The translations under genes and the position numbers were made by a program. A stretch of DNA of 64,000 nucleotides from Crambe crambe (taxonomy: Eukaryota > Porifera > Demospongiae > Poecilosclerida > Crambeidae): the NCBI GenBank assembly GCA_963924555.1, contig OZ004584.1:2789001-2853000 (forward strand). Direction: 5' to 3'. Below, piece after piece: positions 31,751-44,281 of this stretch. The notes under the pieces are model-generated. The model saw only the letters and a list, made by a program, of their open reading frames with translations. It did not search any database and was not told where the DNA came from. Within the stretch, counting starts at the first letter, position 1; every line of letters begins with the position of its first letter.

Positions 31751-34700
31751 ATGTTGCTGTTATTTACTGCGTGTTTGGCAGGAGGGCTTTTCTGCCTTCT
31801 AACAACTCTATTTCTACTCTACACAATCTATATCTACTACATCCATTCAAAATACTCTCACATCCCCTCTCCTAAACGATCAAGGTATAACACAATCTAC
31901 AGTGGGACCTTTCTCTTTTATACGTAGCTAATTAGCAACTCGGGACGCAATACAAAAAAGGGACATTTTTTCAAGGAACAAAACCATATTGAATCTCTGA
32001 AGAGTGCAAACCTCTCTTTTAAGTCCCAAAGTGCATGTCCATATATAGCTATACAAGTAAAGGAATTTAGCTATTCTAAATTAAAAAGAGAAGTAGGGAT
32101 GGCTAATACATAGCTAGCTAGCTACTGGGGCAATCTGTGCCATTCCTACTTAGAGAGTACTATCGATCGTACTCTCTGATAGAGGTTCCACTGTACCTTC
32201 AGCTGTTAATATATAAGTTGAGATGAGACACTCACTAGCTGGCTATAACATAATAGCATTATTATAGTTACAGGATTTACTGTAACTATTGTATCTTTTT
32301 CAAGCTTTTATTTGGGTCATTTGATGGATGTCGAATATGTGGCGAAAGTAAAAGATAATCCAGAAATCACTGCATATGAAGTGGTAAAATACTGGTCAGT
32401 ACTTATTATAGCAAAAATAGCCTAATTTGAATGAGCAAATGAGGATTTTTCAGCTAGCTATATAATATACTTGCCAGGATTTATCAAAAGTGTTAGCAGC
32501 ACAATGCCTCTGAGCTTATGTATAATAACTGTCATTGTAGGATGGAGAAAGTGAAGAGTACCACATTTGTTATCTTTATCAATCACATCGCTTGGGTCAT
32601 TACAGTTGATCGTGACGCTATTAAGGTAATGTTTAGCAGCTAGCTATATCATTACTCCTATAGCTAATGATGCTGCCATACCTCTTCATCGTTTAATATC
32701 ATTGACCTATAGAGGGCTACTACGTAGCTACGTTCCTTTGAGCAATACATGATTGTAGCCTATTGCAGCAGCCGAGTCATCTAAACTTCATGCATGACAG
32801 TGATTGGGTGGCTTAGCTACAAGCTACGCAAGATGTAAAATTCAATTACCGGTATAACTCAGGAATAATGGTGTATAAAAACTGAAACCAATTAATTGAT
32901 CCACAAGATTACTTTTCTATCACATAATAGAAAGTGACGATGGATACCAAGAACAGCAAATGTCCATACTTTATCAATTATGATTATCAATCAGGAGGAG
33001 CAAGGTGATTAATAATGAAACTATGAATAATGATACGAAATGAGGTTTATGGTTTGACCTTAATTAGGTTCTTTGGTGATGGATTGTTTACGCTGCTGGA
33101 TTATGATTCCTGGAAGCTAAGAAGGAGACTCCATGATCCAGCTTTTAATAAAATGTATGGTTTATTGCTTCAACCACATACAGTAGCTAACTATTGAATG
33201 CTCTAATGAAAATAATTTTATGCCAGCTGTGTGAAGAATTTGGTGACTACAACATTCAATGTTTGTACGGATGATTTCCTCAAGCAGTTAGAACCCTTGG
33301 CTAATGGAAAAACTAGTATTCCCTTAGATGACTACATCACAGACTTTAACATTGATGTCATCAGCAAGGTATTTGAAAGCATGTAGCAGCCATTTCTCTC
33401 TTTCCTTTTCTTTCTCTCTCTCCATCTTGCTTATGATTCCTTGATTCTATCTCTCCTTTAGGCTGGATTTGGAACTGATTTCACTAAGATCTGGGATGCC
33501 AAGTCCTTGGGTATAGCCTCAAATTGACGAGGGAAAAAACTTAGTCACTCAAATATTAAATGAAATTCTCGCTACTGATTATTACCTTTTCTTCATTTAC
33601 CCACCTATTGCTCATGTATGTGAACCAGCCTAGCTGTAGTTGCTCATTTATAGCTCCTGAGGAACTTTAGAGACAGAAAGAAAAATTTTCTGTCTGAGTA
33701 AATAGGCATTGCAAGTGTTTCCCATGCACACATTTGGTGATAAGCCCTTGATAACATTGAATGTGACATAGTACAGTACAAATATCATTTGCTGACTATA
33801 ATTCTATTCCCTACGTATGTAGTACTTCTTTCCATTTAAAGCAAGACGCTATAAAAAACTTGTTAATGCCATGAGGAAGATAGGAAAAGAGTGTATCATG
33901 AACAGGATCAAAACTATCCAGAATGGAGAGAGGCCTCCTGATGACATCTTAACTCACATTCTGAAGCTAGCATGTAAGCATAATACAACACAACTTCTAA
34001 TCTATACACTCAATACAAAATAACAATCAAAAGAGAACATCTCTGTACGAAGGACAAAAGGATGGGTCCCAAATGTGTCCATTATCAGGAGGTTCCACTG
34101 TACTACTCAAGCAATTATGTCAGAATACTAAATAGCTAAGTTACCAATATATAGATGCATTCAAAAGAGTAGTTTGATTGGGTTAAAATTCAGTATAGAG
34201 ATGTTATCTATATATAGTAAATTATCATTTTCTCTGCAGTTTCAGAAGACACAGCTGATATGGAACTTCTCATAGATGACTTCTGTACATACTATGCTGG
34301 TGGTAAGAGGATAGTGATGCACCTTGTGTGTGTGTGCATGGCATGCACGCGTATGTGTGTGGATCGATAAGAGAGTAGCTCTGTAATTTTTCTACTTGGT
34401 ATGTAACTTAGTATGTAATATAATATATAATAATGTAGTTTTTTAAACCAGGATCATTAACAGCCCCTACACTATCCTCTGCCATTGCTCTTATTCAGCA
34501 AAATCCTGATGTCTTGGAAAGGTACCCATTCATTCATAGAGGTGGAGATACTTACCATGATTTATGATTCATTAGGTTGATGAATGAGATTAGAGAAGTA
34601 TTAGGTGATGAAACTTTTGTGACGGTTGAGGATTTGGATAAACTACAATATACTGAGCAGGTATACAGCAATTGAATTAACTGTACAAGGATAATATCTT

Positions 34701-36521
34701 GTTCTCCTACACACGCAAAATACAGATCTTGAACGAGACTCTTCGGCTCTATCCACCCGATGTTAGATCCGCTAAAAATTTGCATTCAGACACAATACTA
34801 GATGGTTATGTTATCCCTGCTAATAGCTCAATCCAGGTACATACGTATTAACTACCTCAGTATTAATTAGCTAGCTTGTTAGCTAATTAATATTGTCCTT
34901 AAAATCGGAAGTATAATTATTGTTAACTGGCATTTATTGCTATGACTAAAGTATCCAAGTATCATATCGTAGCTTTATTTTCAAGCACGATTCTCATGGA
35001 TTCATATAAAGTTTAGCTCTGTGAAAAGTCTCTAAATTTGACAGTCGACCATTAAGATGTACTATAGCTAGCTGATAAGTAGCTGAACATGCATTTAAGC
35101 CGCCATTAGTTTTACACCAGAAGTAAGGTGTTTCAACATTATTGGCAGGATTGTAATTGGCAAGCGAAGCGAGCTTACCCCACAATTGAGATTTAGATAC
35201 TTAGCTACATCACATTAATACGCATGCGCATACGTTTGTTTGACCTTTGACCCCACAAATCCCACAACACAGTCACTTAACAACAAACAGCTAGAGTGTA
35301 TTGCTTTCTACAGCATTTTGTCATAAGCCGTGTTTACACACGTGCCCAACCCGGGTTGAGATTCAATCCGGATTCCAATCCGCCTAATAGGTTGGACTGG
35401 AAACCGGGTTGGCACCGTTCACACGCAAAGCAAATCTGGGTTGAACCCAGAGGCGCTAAGTGCATTCTAGGGCTGCTTGTGCCTCTCATGTATGCAACTG
35501 TTCATCCTGACAGCAATACCTTAGCCTACAAATGACTTTCACCAACTGTTTCGCTTGCCAATTGAATATGTTACATGAATATACCCTAGTGTTAGGTGTC
35601 TAGATCAATCAAAGTATAATTATAGCTATCTAAGCTAAAATGCATATCCAAGAGAAAGCATTATAGCTAGCCATAGAGGCCAACAGGATAATATACATGG
35701 GGTATCTGCCTAGAATAGGATTCAAAGTTGTAACTGTTATTCTTCAGATGTTTGCACCTTTACCTTCTCGGATGCCACAGTACTTTGAAGATCCTGACGT
35801 TTTTGATCCAAGTCGTTTTGATCCTGATAAAAAAAAGTAGGACCTGAAAATCTTAAAGCAAATTTATAGCTAACAGAACCAATTTTTTTGTGGGATAGAA
35901 TGGATTTCATGCTGGCAAAAAAAAAAAAAAAAATTCATCCCACACAATAGCTAGTAGCTATAGCTAACCTATTGTCTTATTAATTTGCATGCTATTATGT
36001 ATTGGTTTGCAGACCCAGTGCATACGTATATTTCCCTTTTGGAATTGGTCATCGATCTTGCATAGCAAGACATTTTGCAATGGCAAGGAGTTTACCTTAA
36101 TTGTAGCTAGCTAATTAGCTATCTCTTAGCTATAATAATAATTATTATGGTAGCCATAATTACAGTGTATAGATATGGGCCCTTATAAGAAGGATCTCCA
36201 TAATATGGCCATACTATTTACAGTTTAGGCCATATCCATTTAAGGGTGGCCCAGGCTGCACCCCATGCAGTGTAATAGGATGTGCATTATACTACTCACT
36301 AATTCTATATTAGCTAGCTATAGCTAATCCCTCAGATGGAGGCTAAACTTCCATTATACACTCACTGATTCCTCATTCAGATTGAGATGAAACTTTTATT
36401 GGCAAGGCTTTTCCAGACTTACAAGATTTCTTTTCCTGAAGATTACAAGCTGGTTTTTGTTCAAAGAGGCCCCACTCAGCCCAAGGATCTCAATTGTACT
36501 TTATTACCTATGGACATATAG
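31751..36521 (+). pseudogene. Cytochrome P450, CYP46-like, copy 3 (one frameshift)
   Basis: Fifteen exons: 31751-31884, 32305-32394, 32541-32625, 32931-33004, 33068-33154, 33227-33368, 33462-33619, 33842-33973, 34240-34302, 34452-34521, 34576-34660, 34726-34836, 35748-35836, 36013-36082, 36381-36521. Every exon has the length of the intact copy except exon 7, 158 instead of 160 nt. Two bases are missing after GGTATAGCCTCA (near 33,520), giving an immediate TGA. All else is open: N-terminal anchor MLLLFTACLAGG, ETLRLYPP, FDPSRFDPD, FPFGIGHRSCIARHF. The single lesion suggests very recent inactivation, or an allele or assembly error. It is the left-arm partner of the copy at 45,033-50,018. Confidence 0.82.
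35241..35253 (+). promoter_or_regulatory. DR1-like site in P450 copy 3 intron
   Basis: TGACCTTTGACCC, at the same position in the same intron as in copy 1 (2,314-2,326) and copy 4 (46,315-46,327). Confidence 0.3.
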
Positions 36522-37061
36522 CTAAGGGGGAAAAATACAAATCTATACTGTTGCTGTCAGGCTATACAATTATAGCTAGGAACCCTATATAAGCTGGCAA
36601 CCTTATTGTATCTATGTAGCTAGTGATTGACTATATATACTTTTAAACTCAGATTTATGTTGCAACTGACACTCACAAGGTACCTAACTACATAAAACTT
36701 AACAGAAAAATACTATGTATACATAGAGAGCATGTGTGTTTGAGTAGCACAGAGTAAGAACTCAACTTTGACATGCATAGAAAATCTAAACTTTTATAGC
36801 TACAGCCTTTGTTTGCCTGACTACACACTCACAAAATCCTCAAAGCTATATCCTGAAACCAAATGTTGCATTTTTGGCTTTCTCATGATAAGCCTAAGTG
36901 CAAGCAATCTGCTCTACCAGTTACCAACTTGGAACTAATACTTGCGGTCTACACTGTTATCGAGCTGTTGAGTCACCAAAATTTCATAACCAAACATACA
37001 GTACATTGCTGTCGTGAACAGCATACGTAACTCTATTAATTTTGTCAACCTCACCTCTCTG
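36522..37061. other. Intergenic region downstream of P450 copy 3
   Basis: No gene seen. Mirrored at 44,282-45,032. Sequence beyond about 36,700 is not shared with copy 1's downstream region, so the 5' part of the PTTG1IP-like gene has been replaced here. Confidence 0.45.
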
Positions 37062-37540
37062 TGTTGGGCTGGCCTCTTCTACAAGACACAGCACCAACAA
37101 GACTGATTAACATATCTATTCATGCATTAGCTAATCTATTATTATCTAGCCACACCCATTGATTGAAGTATTTAATCTCATGTGTCAGTAAGTTGTGCTG
37201 ATTTTTTTAACTTCTAATCTTGCTGCACGACTCAGTGGCTCCAAGAGGACCTAGACCCTTGCTCCCTGTGAGGCTTATCTTCTTGCCCAACATTGGTTGC
37301 AGCGACTTCTCCTACCCACGAGTTATTGTGCAGTGATCACCCGGAATATCGCTACCCAGAGACTCCCCATTCTTCTCAAAAGAGATTTTCACTGGCCGTT
37401 TAACAGCTTGCTTCCCGGACAGCCGGAGACTACCTGGTTCTACCAGAAACAATAAAATCCCTTGTGGTGAAGTGACCAGCTTCAGACAACAAAATCCTGT
37501 GCGGCGAAGACCTGGCTTCCTCTCCATTGCTGAAAGTTCT
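37062..37540 (+). mobile_element. LTR (231 bp), primer-binding site and leader of a truncated LTR retrotransposon
   Basis: The LTR runs from TGTTGGGC (37,062) to GCCCAACA (37,292), an 8-bp perfect terminal inversion with canonical TG...CA ends. Right after it TTGGTTGCAGCGAC is placed like a tRNA primer-binding site; the mirror copy has TTGGTGGCAGCGAC, an even better complement to a tRNA ending GTCGCTGCCACCA. The leader continues to about 37,540 and then stops. No gag/pol and no second LTR are visible. The reverse-strand frame at 37,312-37,725 is probably not a gene. Confidence 0.65.
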
Positions 37541-38056
37541 AGATAGCTATACATTGCATGCACCAGCATGTGAATATAGCTACGTACTTTATACAGCTGA
37601 ACTCCTTGCTCGGAATTTGCTTTATTCTTGCAGCAATAAAGTGAAAGCCGAATTGGCAAATGCCTAATTTCTCTTTGATGTTTTATTGCTTTATGGCCAC
37701 CTGACTTTGCCAGATGGCCAACCAAACCTTGAAGTGGTTGACCCTCTATGCAAGACTCATGATCTGAGAGCTTACATTTTATAGGGGGAACAACTCCATC
37801 TTACAGCCAAGAGGAAATATGTAATCGTTATAATGGAACAAATTCTAACTGTTCACATTGTATCAATCAAGGTGGCTCAGTAAGTTGTTGATTTTTTTGT
37901 TTTTGTTTTTGCATGGTTGCAGTTAGGCATGTCAATTATGAGACACATAACAATTTTTGCCCGTATTGCAAAAGCCAGTAGCAGGATAAAACTATAATTT
38001 TGTGGAAAAAAATTATAAGCAAAGAGTAGGGGGAAATCACCAAAGGATTAATCCCG

Positions 38057-38077
38057 CCCCCCCCCCCCCCCCCCCCC
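38057..38077 (+). repeat. Poly-C tract of 21 bases
   Basis: An uninterrupted C run in an intron of PTTG1IP-like copy 2. The same place in copy 1 (near 6,173) has about 10 C. A length-unstable homopolymer. Confidence 0.8.
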
Positions 38078-39515
38078 ATCATTAATTTTGATCTCAAGAG
38101 TGAATTGCTAATGATGTAGTTATGTGACAGTACAAGACACTTACGTATGAGACAGCAGCAATTTTTATTATACAATCAAGGAAGTCGATAATGATGTAGT
38201 TAGTGATCACAGTCTTCACAAAAATAATTATCAGGTATTTTGTTCTTACTTTTTATATTTGTACACCGCAACGGGACACACAGCATCATCAGTTTCAGAC
38301 TCATCACAGACATTGTTGCTAGTGGATCATTGATACTTTCTTCCTTTCTTATCTTCCCTTTTACCACTGTCCCTCTTCTTTTCTCTGCCTTCTCTCTCTT
38401 CCTTTCTTCTTTTTCTCTTTCTCTTTCTCTTCCCGCGCTCTTTTCTTCTCGATCTCTTTCGGTCTGATTTTCTTCTGTTCTTCTTTTCTTGCTTCTTAAT
38501 TCTTATCTCTTTCTAATTTCTTAAGAGATACCATTTCTTTTTCCTCAACCTTCTTTTGCTCCTTTTCCTTTAGCTTCTGTAACACATCACTATCAGTGAT
38601 GCATATATACTGGTTTACTGTTAATGGCTGATTTCCTCTTTCTTTTAGGTGCTTTTGGGTTAGGAAGAACAAGAACTTCACCAAGTAGCTATATCAGTAG
38701 CTGGGACACTGAAACTTGATGTAGCTTCAGTTGATGAGGTGCCGTGGGTGTAGTAGAGACACACGAGATGCTGATCCTGATATCGAAGGTGGTGAGGGTT
38801 GGATGATTGCTCTTAAGCCATGCCTGCAAGATCATGACCATGTAGGGCTTCCTGCTCAGCTGTGAAAAGCAGACTATACTATACTATACATGTAGGTCCA
38901 GGATCTGAATGGTTTTCAGTGGCTTTGGCACTTGTAAGGCTTTAGATGGAGCCAACTGACGATCACCTACAGCACTAAGTTTTAAAGGAAATCATTTAAA
39001 CTCACTCATGATGTTGAATGAGGTTAGTGAACAGGCCCATGGTTCTGCAACAAGTGAAGCCAAGATGTCCAGTGTGATAACACGCCCAGGTTTCGCCAAA
39101 TAACTTGTGCATGCCTTTGAGAAGCAGCTTTTGAATGGTTAAAACACACCCACATCAAGTGGTTGCAATATATGAGTTATGTGAGCAGGTAAATACAGCA
39201 TGTGGATACCATTCTCTCGACCAAATTCAATCACATCGATATATAGCTATATGTGATGCATGGCCATCCAAAATTAGCACTATACTGGTCTGATTAGAGG
39301 AATATTGTTAGAGAAAAATTTAAGCCATACCGTCATTAATCCAGCCGGATCTACTACTCTAAAACATAGTACTAGGGACAGCTCCTTCCCTTAGGTTATC
39401 AAGAACTGACTGTTTACGTGGATAAATCATTAGCGGTGGTAGAACATAGCCTGCAACTGATAGCTAAACACGACAAAATTGTATGTGTTTTTCTTTTCTC
39501 CGCAGATGTTATTGA

Positions 39516-40962
39516 ACAAGTTAGTGCAAAAAATTTATTCTAGGTTAAATTAAGCTATCCCTACTTAACCTAGAATAAATTTTTTGCACTCACCTGTTTC
39601 TATTGTTTTCTTAGTGCTTGAACTTGAAAGTAAGTGTGGCAGTATTGATCGTCACTTCAACTGAGAGGCTACAGTACAGTACTATACTAAGCCAGCTCTA
39701 CTGTCTACATAACTCTTTTTCTTTTGTAGGTACATACACAGTTACTGGTTGAAGAATTTGTTTAGCAAAAAGTTTTGTCTATTATTTAATATCAAACTTT
39801 ACAGCAACAGCAATGTAAATGATGTGTATGGCATGGTGAAATGAGCTGATTACATTACAGCCAAGTACTGGCTATAATACTACTATAGGATGAGCATCTG
39901 TAGCTACTGCAATGCAGCAAGGAGTGACTGGAACATCATAGCCGATTAAACTGAAGACCTAGCTTAGGTAGCTAAACTTAAGAGCTATACTGAACTGAAG
40001 CCTTGCTATTAGGCTGTAGTAGTAGCACTTTATGTGGCCCCGCCCCCTACCACACGTGTGCATCAAAATGACATAGAAAGATTAGCTAGTGTTCCAAGTG
40101 CTATCGATATCACTGATTTGTGAAGTAGAGCCTTAGTCAAAACTAATAGCAAAAGATCAGCCTCTAAGTGCCGCTCTAACAGATGGCTCGAACAGAACTT
40201 TGATGACTAGCTATAGCCAGTAAGTCGGTATGTCAATCTGATTTAGTATATGTAATAGCATGGTTAGCTGTGGTATTTGGGATTAATAGCACAAGTAATG
40301 CAGGGGTAATATCACGAGGCAAAGCCGAGTGCTATTTACTGCATTACAAGTGCTATTAGCTAATCCCAAAAATACCCCCAAAAATACCACAGCTAACCAT
40401 GCTATCATAATATGCTAATAGTATGTTGTTCATAATAGCCAAAGTAGTCGCTCTTCTGCTTCTGGCCTAACTTCTGGCTAGAAGAAGGAATAAGGCCACT
40501 GTATAGCTAGCTAGTAGGTTTTCTTGTAGCCAGTACTTAGTTGGTTGTTATTTTCGTAGCTAGTAGCTAGTTAGAGGTTGTTCCTGCATGTAACAAAGGC
40601 AATTAGCCAATTACACGCATGCATTAACAGGAGCACTATTTCAAGCACTTAGCCCACTATTATAAAACCTAGCCCACTATTACAGATTATGAATTTCATT
40701 AAAATAGCTACGTATGTAGCTTACTATTATTATCCTTATAAAGAAAAAGAATAAAAGTCAATTTTAGAACTCGTTTTTTAATGTTAGCGAATGAATTCTA
40801 GACTTTTAAACATTCTTCCCTCTTCTGTGTAAAAGTAGTATTTCACTGTAGTCTTCTGAAGACCTGTAGAGCAAGGGTAGAAGAGAAAGAAGAGATTTAG
40901 TTCATACAGTCTTATGACCTTTGACCTGCCATCCCTACTTAGAGAGTGCTAATGCACTCTCG
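39516..40962 (+). mobile_element. Composite hairpin element CE-4 (sister of CE-1)
   Basis: Same insertion site and module order as CE-1: foldback (39,516-39,597, shrunk to about 82 bp by loss of its centre), body (to about 40,245), an extra insertion (about 40,246-40,735), then one module of the 231-bp type ending in AGAGAGTGCTAATGCACTCTC. It contains a perfect DR1 at 40,915-40,927. Confidence 0.62.
40256..40410. mobile_element. Foldback element unique to CE-4
   Basis: ATAGCATGGTTAGCTGTGGT at the left is mirrored by ACCACAGCTAACCATGCTAT at the right. The centre holds ATCACGAGGCAAAGCCGAGT. CE-1 has only the TTA microsatellite here, so this came in after the module duplication. The sequence up to about 40,735 also lacks a counterpart in CE-1; no gene is seen there. 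Confidence 0.7.
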
Positions 40963-42696
40963 ATAAACATTACGACGTCCAAGTTGCACAATGACTCTAC
41001 CAGATTTATGGACGATAGATATTCCTGTCTTGTCAGCATTAAAGATCTGCATAGGCTTTGAGAAAAGGTTCAGTTTCCCATATAATCATATGGTTAATAT
41101 TTACTTCCCATATAATGCCCCTAGCTTCCCAAAGAAATCACTGATTGTGTCTGGAGTACCACAAAGGGCTCTGTAGCTAATATGATAATGGTTGTGGAGT
41201 GTGTATGGTTAATCTGGGGTGACGTTTCCTGAAGCCATTAAACTAAGTCCATCTCGACACTCATCGCCGAAGAGTCCCTACAGGAACATTGTACATTCGT
41301 GCTGTCACCCTCAAACTTTTTCCCTCAGCAACACTACTGACAGCTGGACCAAAGTTTGCATTTCTGAACACAAGCCATCTAATAAAAAAGAGCTAGCTGT
41401 TGTAGCAGCCTAAGGATAATCATGGTAAGACACTTATGTACCTCCACTGCTTGGCTCTCAAAAGAAGCTGGATTCAAATGAAAAAGCATGTGTGTGTTCA
41501 TAATCAACGTAGCTATGGCAATGCGCATGCGCAATCAGGCCAGCATAGACTTCAAAATGAAGATGCAGGACTAACTAGAATGTATCTATTTTGTGTGCCT
41601 AATTTGGTTCTGATTGGAGAGTCTGTCTCATAATATAAGCTGTCTCGTAATACCTATAATTATTACAAAATTACGAGCTAACTACATGTACTCCTACTTC
41701 ATTCCCATCCTGGCCTGTCATGGGAATAGTTAGTTCCTAGTTTGGTGATGAGTAAAGGGTTACTTGACTGAAGTACACTCTTTTGTTGCTGAATTTTTTT
41801 TTCAGAACTGCACTACTCTTCTTTTTTTTATATTAAGAATAAATATTTTAAGTGGATTGTAGGTGCTAGGCTTATCTAAGTGGATTGTAGACACTAGACA
41901 TATCTAGTTAAGTCCTTTGTGGTTAAGTACTTAGCTACAGCTTTCTATGCAGCCACTTACATAACACAATGACCTATCAGCTAGTATTCTTGCTCGCTTG
42001 CTGTCCAATGTTACACTTGCCCTTGTAATTTTGAGGGGAGACAATTTACTGAGTTGAAAATGTCCTGGGGTACACTGGGGACATTATTCAAAGAAGACAA
42101 TCTAACATTATACTCCGACCTCCAATAAAAGGATGACCACTCTACAGATAAAAAAGGATGTGTTCAGATCGAGGTTTCACTGTTACAGTAGATGACTGTA
42201 CCTCTGTGATGTAATTTTTTTCTTTCGATAATAGACTAATGCTACCATTTCAATCAAGTGCTACTGGTGTGAGCCCACAAAGGAGTGTAAAGCATTTAGC
42301 TCCTCAACACTACTCCCTACCAATACCAGCTGTCCACAATTCAAATACAATATAGGAAATTGTGCTGGTATGTTGATTCATGTATAATAGTCAAAGCATG
42401 GCTGGGAGGGGGGAGGAGGAGGAGTGAACTTTTAGTAGCCACCAGACTTCCAGTTTAGAATTATGAATAACCTACCATGCACCTTAATCAATCAATGGTT
42501 CTTTGCATGCCTTTCCCAGCTGACCTATGTTATTATGCTTACCTATATCTAGCTAATTATAAATTATTCTGATTTTCTAGTGGCTGGCTTGTCCATTATC
42601 GTCATCATTGCTGTGACCTGTTTAGTACTGGTTGTGGCACTAATTGCGATCTGTATTTGCTGCTGCTGCTGCTGCTGCAGAAGCTGCTGCTGCTAA

Positions 42697-43468
42697 CTGT
42701 CTAAACTTCTATTATAGCTAACTAGTTATAATTATTAATTTCTTTGAGTGCAAAAAAATTGCTGATGCACACTCATTAAATTTGATTGAGGAAGTAGCTA
42801 AAGTATTAGCTATTATAGGTATTATTATTATTATAGGTATAGTATTAATATTATAAGTATAAGTATTAGTATAGTATTAATATAATATGTATAGTATTAA
42901 ATTTGATTGAGGAAGTACGTAGCTGTCTCTTTCATTTCTAAGGAGGCCTATAGGAGTGAAGTAGGAATAGTAGTTTTGTAATAATAATTATTATTGCTGT
43001 AATTCTTGAGTTTGGTGATGGGTACAGGTAAGGGGTTACTTGACTCACTTATTGCTGAAGGGGGAGTGAAGAGTAGGGATTTAAGTTGGGAGGCGTGGTT
43101 ATTGAAATTAGGAAGGCTAGGAGTGATAGGAATGCAGCTAAATTTTATGGCTACATGTATCCCTACTTCACTTTTTATTTAGAAGAAATTTTTTACGCTC
43201 ACTTGTACCTGATATAGTATCTTGATTCACAACCAAACTAGCTAATGCCTAGGGTTTATGCTCTCAGGTTTACGACTAATTCTTTGGTGATTTTTCCCTA
43301 CACTTTGCAAAGGTAGGTCATATTTTCCCCCCGCAAAATTATAGTTTCACCCTGCTACTGGCTTGTGCAATATGGTTATGTGTCTCATAATTGACACACC
43401 TAACTGCAACCATGTAAGTACAAACAAAAACAAAAACAAAAAAAAAAACCAACAAAACAAGAACTTAC
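42697..43468. other. 3' flank of PTTG1IP-like copy 2 with a half foldback MITE
   Basis: TATTAT microsatellite (42,815-42,900) and then a MITE fragment at about 42,945-43,206 (GTGAAGTAGGAATAGTAGTT through CCCTACTTCACTTTTTATTT to TTTTTTACGCTCACTTGT). The inner edge of the right inverted-repeat arm begins near 43,330. No gene. Confidence 0.5.
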
Positions 43469-43563
43469 TGAGCCACCTTGATTGATACAATGTGAACAGT
43501 TAGAATTTGTTCCATTTTAACGATTACATATTTCCTCTTGGCTGTAAGATGGAGTTGTTCCCC
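43469..43563 (-). pseudogene. Orphan exon 2 of the PTTG1IP-like gene
   Basis: A 95-nt exon with intact splice sites and open frame (EEICNR..., reverse strand), a mirror copy of 37,785-37,879. No exons 3-4 follow in this orientation, because those in the spacer face the other way. It is a by-product of the inverted duplication. Confidence 0.7.
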
Positions 43564-43799
43564 CTATAAAAATTAATGTAAGATCTCAGATCATGAGTCT
43601 TGCATAGAGGGTCAACCACTTCAAGGTTTGGTTGGCCATCTGGCGGCCATAAAGCAATAAAACATCAAAGAGAAATTAGGCATTTGCCAATTCGGCTTTC
43701 ACTTTATTGCTGCAAGAATAAAGCAAATTCCGAGCAAGGAGTTCAGCTGTATAAAGTACGTAGCTATATTCACATGCTGGTGCATGCAATGTATAGCTA

Positions 43800-44281
43800 T
43801 CTAGAACTTTCAGCGATGGAGAGGAAGCCAGGTCTTCGCCGCACAGGATTTTGTTGTCTGAAGCTGGTCACTTCACCACAAGGGATTTTATTGTCTCTGG
43901 TAGAACCAGGTAGTCTCCAGCTGTCCGGGAAGCAAGCTGTTAAACGGCCAGTGAAAATCTCTTTCGAGAAGAATGGGGAGTCTCTGGGTAGCGATATTCC
44001 GGGTGATCACTGCACAATAACTCGTGGGTAGGAGAAGTCGCTGCCACCAATGTTGGGCAAGAAGATAAGCCTCACAGGGAGCAAGGGTCTAGGTCCTCTT
44101 GGAGCCACTGAGTCGTGCAGCAAGATTAGAAGTTAAAAAAATCAGCACAACTTACTGACACATGAGATTAAATACTTCAATCAATGGGTGTGGCTAGATA
44201 ATAATAGATTAGCTAATGCATGAATAGATATGTTAATCAGTCTTGTTGGTGCTGTGTCTTGTAGAAGAGGCCAGCCCAACA
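43800..44281 (-). mobile_element. Mirror copy of the LTR, primer-binding site and leader
   Basis: The LTR is at 44,051-44,281, also 231 bp, with the same TGTTGGGC/GCCCAACA ends. The primer-binding-like sequence TTGGTGGCAGCGAC is at 44,037-44,050 (reverse strand). The leader runs to about 43,800. Both copies end at the same internal point, so the truncation predates the inversion event. Confidence 0.65.

Larger units (their letters stand above)
30850..37990 (+). repeat. Left arm of a large inverted repeat (about 7 kb)
   Basis: Read inverted, this stretch matches 43,330-50,940 through its whole length: the 161-bp hAT-like MITE, a foldback MITE, the 70-nt hairpin, a 15-exon P450 gene, an LTR fragment and PTTG1IP-like exon 2. 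The spacer between the arms is 37,990-43,330. Edges are approximate. The same sequence also matches 1-6,000 in direct orientation, but with more differences. Confidence 0.8.
38150..41650 (-). pseudogene. Pogo/Tigger-like (DDE_1) transposon, degenerate, copy 2
   Basis: Direct duplicate of the element at 6,225-9,405. 39,040-39,510 carries the LDILASLVAEPWACS and HLMWVCFNHSK region plus a further block (SVLDNLREGAVPSTMF) missing from copy 1. 40,975-41,400 carries the FFGKLGALYGKLNLFSK region. 38,500-38,690 carries the Lys/Glu-rich tail. It is split at the same codon by CE-4, so the composite insertion predates the duplication. Frames broken. Confidence 0.7.
37785..42696 (+). pseudogene. PTTG1IP-like gene, copy 2, lacking the signal-peptide exon
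   Basis: Exons equal to exons 2-4 of copy 1 are present and open: 37785-37879, 42235-42367, 42581-42696, with identical lengths (95, 133, 116) and phases. The membrane segment reads AGLSIIVIIAVTCLVLVVAL, and the tail ends in RSCCC. No counterpart of exon 1 (MYSILLVS...) is found upstream, where the LTR fragment lies, so as seen it has no start or signal peptide. An undetected alternative first exon cannot be excluded. Coding changes against copy 1 are few and conservative, so loss is recent or the gene is still used. Intron 2 holds the second dead pogo copy. Confidence 0.6.

Noticed and set aside
37312-37725. 137-codon reverse-strand ORF (and the 143-codon counterpart at 43,600-44,031)
   Set aside because: It runs antisense through an LTR-element leader; agreement of the two copies is explained by the inverted repeat, and no family is recognised.
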